A stretch of 64,000 bases of DNA from Telmatactis stephensoni (lineage: Eukaryota > Cnidaria > Anthozoa > Actiniaria > Isophelliidae), in contig JALIZF010001807.1 in NCBI GenBank assembly GCA_029948255.1, forward strand, positions 124,001-188,000, given 5' to 3'. Positions 12,094-24,000 of the stretch are shown here, one piece after another. Position 1 is the first letter of the stretch. Every line of letters starts with the position of its first letter. The translations under genes were made by a program, and so were the position numbers. Under the pieces are notes generated by a model, which did not search any database, was not told where the DNA came from, and saw nothing but the letters and a program-made list of their open reading frames with translations.

Positions 12094-12353
12094 AGGAGGC
12101 AGCATGGCCGAGTGGTCGATTCCCGCTCTGGCCACTAGCTGAGACTGAATTTGTTTCGATTTCGATTAGTTCAAATTCAGTTTCTCGGCCATGCTTATAA
12201 TATAGCCAACTGGTTTGCCTCCTTGTCAGTTGGGATTCTTAGCTACTTTATGCTGTCATTATACTTTATTTCATTTCAGTTCATTTCAACCGCATTTGAT
12301 TATATACATATAGATATTTGCGGTATATAAATCTTAAACATTATTATTATTAT
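12094..12353 (+). mobile_element. SINE with polymerase III boxes and (ATT)n tail
   Basis: The head has an A-box-like TGGCCGAGTGG (12105-12115) and a B-box-like GTTCAAATTC (12169-12178); GCATGGCCGAG also pairs with CTCGGCCATGC near 12184. A unique body follows and the element ends in ATT repeats at 12340-12353. The sister gene has CATTTTTATGGTAGAAAAACT uninterrupted at this place (2568-2585), so the insertion is younger than the duplication. Confidence 0.8.
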
Positions 12354-12391
12354 TTTATGAAAAACTGTTGTTATAGGTTTTTCGTTGAAAT

Positions 12392-15300
12392 ATGCGCTGC
12401 ATTGTCATCGTGGCACTTTTTCTTCTCCATGGTGCTTTGGGTATGTACATATTCTATATATATTTTATAACCAGAAGAAATTAACGGCAAAAATTCACTC
12501 GAAATTGAACAGGAAAACACAGAATATTTAATTTTATGATTACTATAAAGAAAACAACAGTATTTCAGTGCAAACTGGAAAAGTTAGCGAATATCTTGTG
12601 TGCGTGTGTGTGATATAACGACGTAATGGGTGGTCATGATCGAGTGCGCGCATTAATTTTAATTTAATGGGTTTGTAAATTTCAATTAACTGTTAGAAAC
12701 CAATTGGCCACGTTCGATATATCAACATTCTAGCATGATAGCGAGGCTTTCAGGAATGAAACTATGCATGGAAATACCACCTAATCATAAGAAAGCAAGT
12801 GGATACAATTTTGGAAATTCTATAGTAACGCCGTTGAGTTGTGAACTAACTAATTTTCCAACCAAAATTCTGAAAATATGCCATTGGGTAAAAACGTCAT
12901 TCATGGTACATTCAGTTTATTCGTAATGCTTATGGTACTCGACAGTCATATATTTGTATCTACATGACGTACCATCCGATCCAAGCCTCGCAGTCAAATC
13001 AAAATTTTAAAATCTCGAACGTGGCCTATTGCCACAGTTACGTTTCGACGATTTTTCAAGCAGTTCAGGAGTTTTTCTAAGAACGAACTCCCTAGAACTT
13101 TTCCTACCAAAACCATGGAGGCATAAAATTCCCGACTTTTCGACTTTACGGATACCACAGAGATTTCGATAAAATCAACATTAATAGTTATGCTAATATG
13201 AAGAGCAGATAGTTCATTCAAATAGTTCATATCGACATTACTAATAGATGCTAATGAGCTCGACTTATATAATGAGCTGTTTGGAGTTGCACGAACAAGG
13301 AAAAAGCCCCAATCTCCGTAAAAATGCATGTTAACTAAAGAGGTTTGTCTAAAGTAATGTCCAGTGGACAGTGTTAATCAGCTTTTGCAAAAAGTTGATC
13401 ATGAAACCGTTGTGAGCAAAACTAAGATTTGAACAGTGCTAGAAAACTGTTTTGTTCTTCTTGGATTCACTAAGGGCCTGATTATATGAACCGGACCAGA
13501 CCGGTTCATATAATCAGGCCCTAAAGCTGCTTTAATTTGGCTCTTGGGAAACGGCTATTGACCAATCATTTACTAGAATTTACTTAAGCTCCACCCCAAG
13601 GATGATTGATAGATCTAGACTCCAAGAAAAAAATCTAACAGTAGTTGGAATAAATACGGCCCTGATGCAACGATTTTAATTTTGCTGTAATTGTTTCAGA
13701 TGATAAATCTAACACCGTAAAAGAGCGAACATTTTTTCAGGGTTTTTTTCGTCGAAATATGCGCTGTATTTTCATCTTGGCACTTTGTCTTCTTCGTGGT
13801 GCTTTGGGTATGTATTATAGCTTGTTCCTTTCTCTCCGTTTTGCGCTCGCTCAATGACAACAGAAGCATAAATCTCATACAAAAATTAAGCTCCGAAACA
13901 AGTAATAGTATATTAATAGAATATTTAATTCTATGATTACTACGAAGAAAATAATGGTATTTTGATGAAAAAAACCCAGAAAACTCTGAAAAATCTTTGG
14001 TAATGACTAAGTATTCATGATCAAGTGCGCAAATTATTATTATTTTCTTAAAAGTAAAAATCTGTATCTATGTATGTTCATTAATAAATAACCAATTCAA
14101 AAAAGGAAAAAATAAAACTGAGAAAGAAAAAATAAAAAATAAAAAAAAGAAAGAAAGAAAAAGATCGTAAAAGAAAAGTAGCAATGCGATTTTGAGATGA
14201 AATTACCAGATTGTAATTTCTAGGCATTTGACATTTTGAAAGAGACTTGAAATTGAAATTCGAAATTTTGAAAAATATCGAAATTTAATTGCAAGAAATT
14301 CACGGCGGGGGTGTGGAGTACTCCAGCATGAATGTAAATAAAGCTATTCAAACTTCGCGTTTTTCTACTGTTTATTCTAATTCTATGGTTTTATTTTATG
14401 CCAATAGCAAGAATCATTACTTCATATAAAGTTTAACAAAAGGTTGAGATTTTATTTATTTTTTCTCCAGGTTTTGTCTGTTGCTACCTTTTTACGCGCT
14501 CTGATCCGTTATGATCAAGCCTTGTACGGTACTTGAAAAGAAAGTGTAGACACTTGCCGTGTATATAATTCGTACTTTAAACAAAGTCTGACCATGCAGA
14601 GTGGCTTTACATACCATAATGTAAACAGCATTCTTCAAGCTGGTAGACTGTGATTCAACTTTGTTTTAGTCGTATTTCTGCGGTCTCTCTATTTTAACTC
14701 ATTATTGTTATTTGACTACTTTATAACAGTTACAGTAATCACAAAAGTATACAATCAGCCAATCCTGATAAGTTGCACTATACATGCACCTATTTCAATT
14801 AACGTTGTCGTCAAATAGATCGACTCAAGTCTACGCGACTCACCCGAAATGGAGTATGGGTAGGAATTAAAAGCTATGAAACCAAATATATATCAAGCAA
14901 AATTTCGGTCAACAGAACAACAGATAAAGTTTCGAAATTGCTAATTAAAAGTATCAAAGTTAATGTAAACATTCGACTGCTCACCCCCCGGGGGGGGGGG
15001 GGGACTCCATTGTAAAAGGATCGGGTATGCTCGTCGTATCTCTTGGGGGTAAAAATCAGCGATTTGGTATCTTTTAGGGTGTTAAAATTGAAGTTTAGAG
15101 TTTAAGCATTTCCTGGTCTCTCTTAGGGTATCAAAAGACCCTATCGCTTATTATTTTGTTCTCAAATGGAAGAAATTTTCCCCAAAAAAGCGTGTCGACC
15201 GTTCAATTCTATGTTCATCATAATAATGTTCATTAGCTTGTTATCGCTGGTATCTTTTAGGGGCTAAAAATCGTCCAGCCACGCCCTTCTTAAAAGACTT

Positions 15301-18300
15301 CCGGTATCTTTTAGAGGTATTTTTTAAAATTTCCGACGAGCATACCCGATCCTTTTACAATGGAGTCCCCCGGGATGCTCACATACTTGAATGCGATACT
15401 TCAAAATCACTTCATGGTAAACATTCCTAACCTTACTCGTTCGTCGAACCCCAAATACTAACATTTCATTCCAGGTCTTTGCATCAAAAGTATTTCCTTT
15501 AATCTAAATCTTCATTTAATCTAAATCTTCATTCAATCTAAACCATACTATGCCAGTATTGATTCCCACAATTGACTTAAAATTGATAATCTCAGGAAAA
15601 ATGTCGATTTTATTCACTGGGATATTAGTTTGTCGTCCCCTCCCAATGTGATTCGTCCTCGGGCTCACCGCGCCACTTCAAAATCTGCAGTGCTTCAGAT
15701 ATCCGACAAAAATGTCTTTTAGAATTAAACGGTCATAGAAATATGACTTAATCTATCCATTCGTAATAGAGTTGTTTCAAAAGAAATTCGAGTTTAGAGT
15801 TTAGAGTATCAATTAGATTATATTTTCAGCTATTTTGCCTTCGGAACTTGGAGTAATTTTCATTGGTTTCTATCAAATTATCTTCGAAGTAATTAAGCGC
15901 GTAGGTTCGCGGTGACGTTTGTTGAAGATGGTTCAGTACATTCTGTAAAACTGACTTTCGCATTCATAGTTTCACTCGAACCGCACTAGCATCCAAATAC
16001 GAATATGACGAACGAAAGAACAAACAAGCAAATTAAAGAAACGAACTTTTTAATTGTTATTTATTCATTTTTCACTCTTCCACAACAGTCTTGCTTAATT
16101 TCACATAAATTTCATATGATTCTTATTCACATCCTTCTGTTTACTTTTAGGACTTCACTGTGATGTTGGTATCATTGGCGGTGGAATATCAGGTCTTTAC
16201 ATGGCCTATGAAATTTTGAAGGAATCCCCTGGTGGCAGAGTCTGTATATTTGAAAAAGATGACGAAGTCGGTGGAAGAATTCGTGATCACCGCTTCAAGG
16301 AAGCTCCACAAATCGACGTTGGTAAGTTGGAAAGCAAAAATGTACATTATTATAGAATATTTGAGATATAACGCGCGCGCTGATTGGCTGGCTACCATGT
16401 TTATATCAGAGGACAGAGACATGGTTCGCTCAAAAAACGTGGAAAATATTTTATAAAAGCAAATAAAACATGTCATGACGATGTCTATTGTATCAGGAAA
16501 GCACAATCAGAAGGCTGACACGCGCATGTCACGTGACGTGCATTGGCGTTGGTAACCGCGCACTCAGTTTTCACGCATGACAAATACATTTTTCTGCCTT
16601 ATTTTCGCGCTTGTTTAAATTGGATAATGCCATCAATAACGTCCTACATGTCAGAACAGTTATCAAAGCTACATTGTATTACACTATATTCTAGGAGCGT
16701 TTACACATTCTCATAAGTCAATGTTGTCGAGGGGGAATTCCAATGAGCGCGCACAAATGAAGTCCCAGTCCATACGGCGTATTTTTTACGTACGTAATTG
16801 CTGCCGTACATAATGTAAAGATTACGGGAATATTTATTTGATTCGGCACTACAAAAGTACGCCGTATGAATCAGTTGCCGTTCCTTTGCCGTGTAACACG
16901 ATAGGCCCTGTCGTATTTTTGCCGTACTTAATTCTGAATTATGTACGGCTACAATTAGGTACATGAAAAATATGCCGTATGCACTGGGCCTAAGGGTAAG
17001 AACAATTGATAGTTGGACAAATCTTTATCCGCTAGATAAAATGATGACATTTTCAAATAAATTCATCGACTTGACAAAGATTTATCCAGTCAATAGGCGT
17101 TATGCACCCTTCATGCAACCTAAGCCCAATTTGTTAACTGAGACTCTTTTTGATTTGTTGGCAGGACTTGGTGCTTGGAGAATAGACCACAACCAATTGA
17201 TTATGATGTAATATAACTATAGTTTCCCATTTTATTGTAAAATTAATCATAACAAAAGTATAGACATAAGTGATAGGAGTTCCAAAAAGGAATCTTCAAG
17301 AAAATATATACCACTTATTAGATATATTTTCTTGTGTATAACCGGGCCTGATGTTTTACGAGTCGCGTGTATTTTGCCGAGCCTTTAGGCGAGGCAAAAT
17401 GCGAGCGATAAGTAAAATGTCAGCCCGTAATACACAAGAAAATATCTAATAAAGGATTTATCATACAATTGCTTTTTCGCTGTGTTTTAAACAGTATTTT
17501 TGATATCAAAACAGCCCTTTTTAATTTTGCAAATAAGCGCGCGCGGAAACCGTCAAACCGGTTTGAATCCTTGACGTCATACAACCAATTTCTATCTTCT
17601 TTTATTATACAGTGACTTCCTAAAGGAACTTAACATCGCCTACAAAGATTGGAGTTTTGTGAAACCCACTTTACACGAGGCCAGGGCAATAGTATCAGAC
17701 AACACTAAAGACATCAAAGTAGCATATCCTGGCTTAACTTCTCACCCACAATTTGGAAACATGTCTGACGCTGAACTATGGGCCTACGTTTTAAAACCGG
17801 AAAATGTTGCACGCGCCAAGGACTCCGCAACGGTCTATACATATCTTTCCAATCTTCTCACATCTGAAGGTGCAAGTTATATCATGGATTTGAGTTTCCA
17901 CAGGGGTGAAACTCAGGATATCGTCAACCCAGGTCCATATCTTGAGTGGTTAAAGTTGATGAATGGTCTGTCTGGCAAGTATTTTAGACCACATGGGGGT
18001 ATGTCTGCAATCATCGACAAACTTTACTGCGAAGTTAAAGCACGTGGGGGTAATATTTACCTCAATGCCAAAGTAAAATATATTACTAAGGAGGGACCTT
18101 TGTACATCATGAGAACAACCCAACACAGAGTTAGTGCTAAAAAGCTAGTAGTGGCTGTACCACCTGGACCATTTCGAAAGATCAAAGGACCTATTGCCAG
18201 GAGAATTCATCGTACGCCCCAGTTTGACTCTATTCTTGCAATACCAGCTTTTAAAGGAGGAGCCCTTTATGAATACCCTTGGTGGGAGAAAGTGAAGATT

Positions 18301-19326
18301 GGAAAAGAGATGATTAAAGCCGGACAGCAGTTTATATCTCAAGATAACTGTATTGGAGCAAGCTTGCCTCACAGGTAAAAATGTTGTTTACATGTTCCCA
18401 AATGTGAAACTATTATAATTATTGACTGACCCGCCCCGACTAGCTATACTACTGATCGGCGGGTCAGTCCTGTGACAATTTTAAAGAAATTTAATCTGGT
18501 CGTTTGAAAAAACAAATTGACAAATCGATCGAGATGAAAGATGGGACGAAAACACATTGAAAGGAGATTGATGGAGGAATGGAGTCCGGATTGCCGGACG
18601 AACTGACGGACGGATGGACTTTAGTTCAAAATTTCAATCTATATGAGATATTGAGATCATATAGTAATCATTTATTTTCTTAGGGGTTACGGCATCAATG
18701 GTGAAGGCGTTTTGCATACCATTTATACTGACGGTAACTGTGCTAGAACATGGGAAAAGATTAGCGACCTAAAAACAGACTACATAGATATGGAAGTTCA
18801 CAGAGCCATGGAGGCAAAGTTTGGTGTAAAGATCCCTAAACCTCTTGCTACTGAATATCAATACTGGGATCCTGCTTGGTGAGGGCAATACTTGTTTTGT
18901 TGTTGTTGTTAATATGTTAATATTTTTGTTAATTTTATTATTCTCATTACGTAGCATTGTTTGCCCTTTTGCACGAGTCGTTATAATTTTTTTCTTTGTT
19001 TTATAATTATATTGCCAATTTGATTGCTAATGTACACGAATAATAATCATTTTCTTCTATATTTTGTCAGGCACTTCCAAAAGTCAGACACACCTTTCAC
19101 CTTAAAAGACATCAGTAACTGGGCCAAACGACCATTCAAGGGCCAGGACATCTTCGTAGTGGGAGAATCCTACGACCCGATGCGCGGTTGGTGCCAGGGA
19201 GCTATTGTATCGTGTCGCCATGCATTGAAGGAAGGCTGGGGAATCGAGAAACGAGTGAAAATCAAATTCAGGAAAAGAAATTTCAACCCAAACAAACTGC
19301 CTAACCCGGCAGCTTTTCTTGGCTAA
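12392..19326 (+). CDS. Secreted FAD-dependent amine oxidase (L-amino-acid-oxidase-like), copy 2
   Basis: Tandem duplicate of the upstream gene, with the same exon phases: 12392-12440, 16151-16321, 17165-17207, 17613-18374, 18684-18878 and 19071-19326, giving 491 residues. Exon 2 is one codon shorter at its start, so the mature N-terminus lacks one Asp. The large fourth exon differs from copy 1 at only about ten residues, so the duplication is recent. The signal peptide, GGGISG flavin-binding motif and the C-terminal VVGESY/GWCQGAIVSC block are all kept. A second, equally well-formed signal exon lies at 13759-13807 inside intron 1. Poly(A) signal AATAAA at 19391. The protein is predicted to be secreted and to make hydrogen peroxide from amino acids; substrate preference is not visible from sequence. 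Confidence 0.88.
12705..13027. repeat. TIR element, GGCCACGTTCGA ends
   Basis: Left end TGGCCACGTTCGATATATC continues to GCATGATAGCGAGGC; right end AATCTCGAACGTGGCC, preceded by AAGCCTCGCAG. The same ends form the short hairpin at 57086-57194. Confidence 0.75.
13473..13522. repeat. Perfect short foldback
   Basis: AGGGCCTGATTATATGAACC-GG and its exact reverse complement surround a 6-base loop. This is a minimal MITE-like unit in intron 1 of copy 2. Confidence 0.92.
13759..13807 (+). CDS. Alternative signal-peptide first exon inside copy 2
   Basis: Forty-nine bases encode MRCIFILALCLLRGALG and end in phase 1 at a GTATGT donor, exactly like the annotated first exons. It could splice to exon 2 at 16151 and give a protein with a different leader. 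Its sequence is closer to exon 1 of copy 3 (21022-21070) than to exon 1 of copy 2 (12392-12440). A TTTTTTCAG acceptor-like site lies just upstream. It may be a working alternative promoter exon or the remnant of a lost gene copy. Confidence 0.6.
14771..14867. repeat. Single end of the ATACACC-type TIR family
   Basis: TGCACCTATTTCAATTAACG followed by GACTCACCCGAAATGGAGTA matches the subterminal order of the family; no opposite end is seen nearby. Confidence 0.55.
14985..15375. mobile_element. CCCGGGGGGGACTCC-type TIR element, copy A
   Basis: Arms GGGGACTCCATTGTAAAAGG and its reverse complement extend to ATGCTCGTCG. TGCTCAC flanks both sides (14978-14984 and 15376-15382), a likely target-site duplication. 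The interior has several degenerate copies of GGTATCTTTTAGGG. Confidence 0.85.
17316..17452. repeat. Foldback in oxidase copy 2 intron 3
   Basis: TTATTAGATATATTTTCTTG pairs with CAAGAAAATATCTAATAA; the interior has GTATTTTGCCGAGCC / GGCGAGGCAAAAT. A related piece is at 25379-25482 in copy 3 intron 5, with TACACAAGAAAATATCTAAT in common. Confidence 0.8.
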
Positions 19327-19430
19327 ATCACTTCCAGGTTAAAACAAGTCATGCAATAATTGTGTAATAAGAAGTCACAATCACATGTTAAATAAAAATG
19401 TTGTAAAGTTATTCTTCTGTTCCTATGAAG

Positions 19431-19613
19431 AAATGGTCAACACTCAGCGTGCGTCCATTGAGTTATGGATGCACGCGGGAGGCTGCTCAGCAAGAGAGAA
19501 GCGTAAGAGTAGCACGAGGCGTAGCCGAGTGCGACTATAGCTTCTCGAGTGCTTAAAAGCCGACCAAGTGCATCCATAACTCAATGGACGCACTGCTGAG
19601 TGTTGACCATTTC
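19431..19613. repeat. Foldback inserted 3' of oxidase copy 2
   Basis: AAATGGTCAACACTCAGC and its reverse complement are the outer arms, followed inside by GTCCATTGAGTTATGGATGC / GCATCCATAACTCAATGGAC. It is part of a larger 19424-19810 insertion that is absent at the equivalent place in copy 1 (about 9463). Confidence 0.88.
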
Positions 19614-20080
19614 TTTTATAACATAGACAAACGAAATAAGCCGCACGTTTAACCTAAATAAAAATACTGATGACCTTCAAAGTTCTCCATACATGGCGCG
19701 CGCTGTAAGAAAAGGAAACATTGACGTCAGCGTGCTGTCCATCGAGTTCTGGACGCACGCTCGCGCGCGCTTATCATCCAATCAGAGCGCGCGTTATATA
19801 TTACCTATGTTATAAACTTTGTTTTCATTTTTCAATATAAAATTATCAATGACCTGGGAGGTGGGGGATGTTCCCTCTTTGTTGTGCAAATTCGGGATTT
19901 GAAAAGTATAGCACTTCAATGGATTGCCATGACTTTAACAACCAATCGCAAAGTTTCCCGTTATCTCAAATTGCACTCTAGTATCTTAATAGTTTAGGGT
20001 TGTCAAGGGAACCAACACTTAAAGGGTTTCTTGTAGGTCGAGGGGACTGATGATGTACAATGCGATGTACAATGCCATGA

Positions 20081-20185
20081 TAGAGTCGTTTTCGTATGAG
20101 TGGGAACACTGTACGGTTACGATACGATACGGTTACGGCCACGGTACGGCGCGTTAAGTTTCCCACTCATACGAAAACGACTCTA
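20081..20185. repeat. Foldback element
   Basis: TAGAGTCGTTTTCGTATGAG is matched by its reverse complement ending at 20185; the interior is rich in ACGGTTACG words. A diverged relative lies at about 36230-36355 in URI1 intron 3. Confidence 0.85.
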
Positions 20186-20198
20186 TAGCACGTGCAGT

Positions 20199-20825
20199 AA
20201 TCAGGAATATTTAACAAATATACCAACTTATCTCAAACTCTTTCATAAAGCCTTTAAATCCAATTTTATGAATCACATTCATTACGTACCAATTACAATC
20301 GAGTTTCCGCGAGTTTCCCCACAATTATATATTGTATAATTAGCGACTAAGAACTGCTTTATTGTCTTATATATTTTATTATCGGGTAAATTATACATTG
20401 TTTAATTAGCGACTAAAGCTAACTTTATTAACAAATCGTGATTATCATTGTACTGGCTAGTACACCACTCAATTGCATCTTGGGCATCTTTATTTTGATA
20501 AGCAAAAAGAGATAATCAGGAATATTTAACAAATATACCAACTTATCTCAAAATCTTTCATAAAGCCTTTAAATCCAATTTTATGAATCACATTCATTAC
20601 GTACCAATTACAATCGAGTTTCCGCGAGTTTCCCCACAATTATATATTGTATAATTAGCGACTAAGAACTGCTTTATTGTCCTATATATTTTGTTATCAA
20701 GTAAATTATACATTGTTTAATTAGCGACTAAAGCTAACTGGTGCTAAATTTATTGTCAAATCGTGATTATCAGTGTACGATAGTATGAGAGGCAAAGCTA
20801 GTACACCACTCAATTGCATCTTGGG
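20199..20825 (+). repeat. Direct tandem duplication of about 290 bp
   Basis: AATCAGGAATATTTAACAAA starts both units (20199 and 20513), and both continue through CCACAATTATATATTGTATA to GTACACCACTCAATTGCATC (ends about 20485 and 20825). A third partial piece (TTATGAATCACATTCATTAC) is at 10250. Confidence 0.88.
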
Positions 20826-21021
20826 AAACGGCCATTAACTAATCATTTGCTCCAATTTACTTAAGCTCCACCCCAAGGATTATTGATAGACAAGAAAAAA
20901 AATCTTATAACAGAAGTTGGAATCATACGAGCCCTGATGCAACGATTTTTATTTTGTTGAAATTGTTTCAGATCAAAAACCGTAGAAAAGCGAATATTTT
21001 TTTCAGGTTCTTTGTCGAAAT

Positions 21022-24000
21022 ATGCGCTGCATTTTCATCTTGGCACTTTGTCTTCTTCGTGGTGCTTTGGGTATGTATTATAGCTGTTCCTTTCCCTTTT
21101 GCGCGTGCTCAATGATATCAGAAGAAACGGCATAAATCCATACGAAATGAACGACACCGAAACATATAATAGTAGATTAATAGGATATTTAATTCTATGA
21201 TTACTACGAAAAAAATGACAATATTTTGATGAAAGATCAGAAAACTTTGAAAAATCTTTAGGGTAACGACGATATATTAAGGTGGCTCGATTGGATGTTG
21301 TTTGAGGCGCACCTCCGATGTTTGATCGCAAAATGCGTCGCGGCAAAAAAAACTAATTTCAAAAAAACTTCCACAGCGAGTCTAGGGATAGATTAAAGTT
21401 TCTTTTGACGTTTAAATCATTTTGTTTGGAGTTTTTAATAACCTGTAGTGGCGGCATGGCGATTTTCCCAAACCTCATCATTTTTTGAAAAAAAACCTAA
21501 CTTTTGTACAAAACCGCATTTATTGTTTCATAACATCTAGATCAAGTTCTGCACTCTTACTCGGCTTCGACGATTTCTATGGAAGCGTTTTCGAACAAAA
21601 CGTGCTTTAACTTTTACGCATCAAAAAAGTAAACAATTCCAAGCATTCAGTTTACTTGGCCGAAAACCTTACTTTTAGGGCTTGGAAAAAGCTTGTTTTG
21701 AGCTCATATTATCGACACATTCAATAACTGTTCGTTTGGAAAAGTAGAACAAAATTGGGTCGCACGATTTTGAGAAATATGAATTTAGGTCAAGTTGATA
21801 GTGGGCCTTTTCAACTTTTGCTTATCATTTCACTTATCTTTATAAAAAGCTAGAAAACTTAAGATTCCCTCGATATATTTTTTCTAACTTCAGTATCAGC
21901 GTTTTCACCAAGTTGTTTCTTGATCCTACACATTTCATGGCCATTGAAGCATTGTAAGATATCCAAAATAAATTATAAATACGTAAATTTTTAGGCGCCG
22001 CTTACTTCGGGTTGACGTTGTTCTGGTCGTCAAGCATCTCCGTTGTTTTCTGAACTTGTGAATTCCGATATGTCGCTCTTGTTTGCCTTCTGTAAACCTT
22101 CCGAGTGGCTCCGAGTATGATAATTTGAAACGGCAATTTCAATGGCTTATATTAAAATAACAAAGGATGAGTACATCGAGCGGAATCGGAATTCACAAGT
22201 TCGATCAGAAAAAAACTAGACATCGTCATCATCATCATAGTGTCTACATTTCATATTGATAAAAATACATTGCAAACTAAAATAGTCTAAAATACACAAA
22301 ACATAATAAATACAAAAAATATATTTATCCCTTTTTCAATTCATTTTCCAGGTGACCTTCAATGTGATGTTGGTATCATTGGAGGTGGAATATCAGGTCT
22401 TTACATGGCCTATGAAATTTTGAAGGAAAATCCCACAAATGTCTGCATCTTTGAAAAAGATGACAAAGTCGGTGGAAGAATTCGTGACCACCGATTCAAA
22501 GAAGCTCAAAATATCGACGTTGGTAAGTTTTCAAAGAAACTGAAATGATGATCATCGGTTCACGTGTTGATATTTTACCATGGGAAAGTGGATGGAGTAA
22601 TATCATTTTGGACCATTTGAGAAAATTTGAAAAAATCACCAAAAAGTCACTTTGGCCATTTTCATGTGCAACCCTTCATTTTCACACGCGCAAATTATCT
22701 TTGACAAATACTTTTGCTCGTGTTAACTTTTGCTCGTGTTAAAGAGAAAATTTGGCGTTGATTAAAAAATTCTATATGATCATCGGTCTATTACGGTCGC
22801 TCTGATTGGTCGAGCGCCGTGTGTGATTATAGAATACACGCATAAATGACGTCATTGAATCTTACGTGCGCTCTGATTGGTTGAAAATTTTCGATTAATA
22901 TTATACTTATATACATAAAAGAAAATATAGTTTCCACTTTTCCGTGGGTCTGTCCTCCGAATAGATGCACAGGAAGGTCGAATCGCGGCTTCGTTTCGTG
23001 GCGTACCTTTTGTTCTTTGATGTTATTTGTGCAACTGTTAAATGGTAGAGCGATCTCACTTAACCGGTGAGAAATTACAAAATCTAAATAGTACTAAATA
23101 GCAAAAAAATACCGTTTTCCATTGTTTAATAGTGCTATTTAACATTATTTAGCCAGTACAATTTCACGGACTAAGTGCAATCACTCTAGTGACACACGCA
23201 ATTAAATTCCTCTTAAAAATCTAAGTTTTCTTTAAACACGTTTTTTCTCGGCAGAACTTGGTGCTTGGAGAGTGGACCATAACCAATTGATTATGATGTA
23301 AGTATACACTTTTCTTCCATTATAATTAGTTGTAAATTTACTGTCAAGTGCTACCCTCTTAAAATAAAGTTGATTGTAGTGTACTGTAGCAAGAGACCAT
23401 AATAATACTAAGAGAGCGAAGCTTGGTATTGATGTCTGTGCGAGTCTGTGCGATGTTTGCAGCGACTATTTTAGTAACTTCGTCATCGCGCGCACAAGGC
23501 TCTCAAACAAAGAATTTGATTTAGCACACCAGTTGATGAAGGTTTCGATTCCTTTGAACATAAATCAACCTAACGCGCTAAACTTCACTTAAGTTCTTTT
23601 TTCTTTTAGACCAAATTTCGGATTATTTCCTCTCCCATAAATAATTCAAACAAAAGTCAAGGTGTCCTCAGTTCAGCTTGCTCATTTTTGTCAAGTTTTC
23701 CAAAAAAAAAACTTGTATTCACTTCCGTAGAATGGTGTTTAAATATGAAGAGCACTAGCAAGGCAAAACTTGTATTGACTTGCTTTCTCATTTGATCGAC
23801 TTATTCTGATATTATCTCCTTAGTTGCGGCGATTCATGGGTTTATCGATCCAAAGAATCGAGAGCAATAGACTTGTGTAATCAGTCTGAAAGAATAAATG
23901 AATTTTATTTACAAAGTTTTTTAAAACCAATTTCTATATTCTTTTATTATACAGTGACTTCCTAAAGGAACTTAACATCGCCTACAAAGATTGGAGTTTT

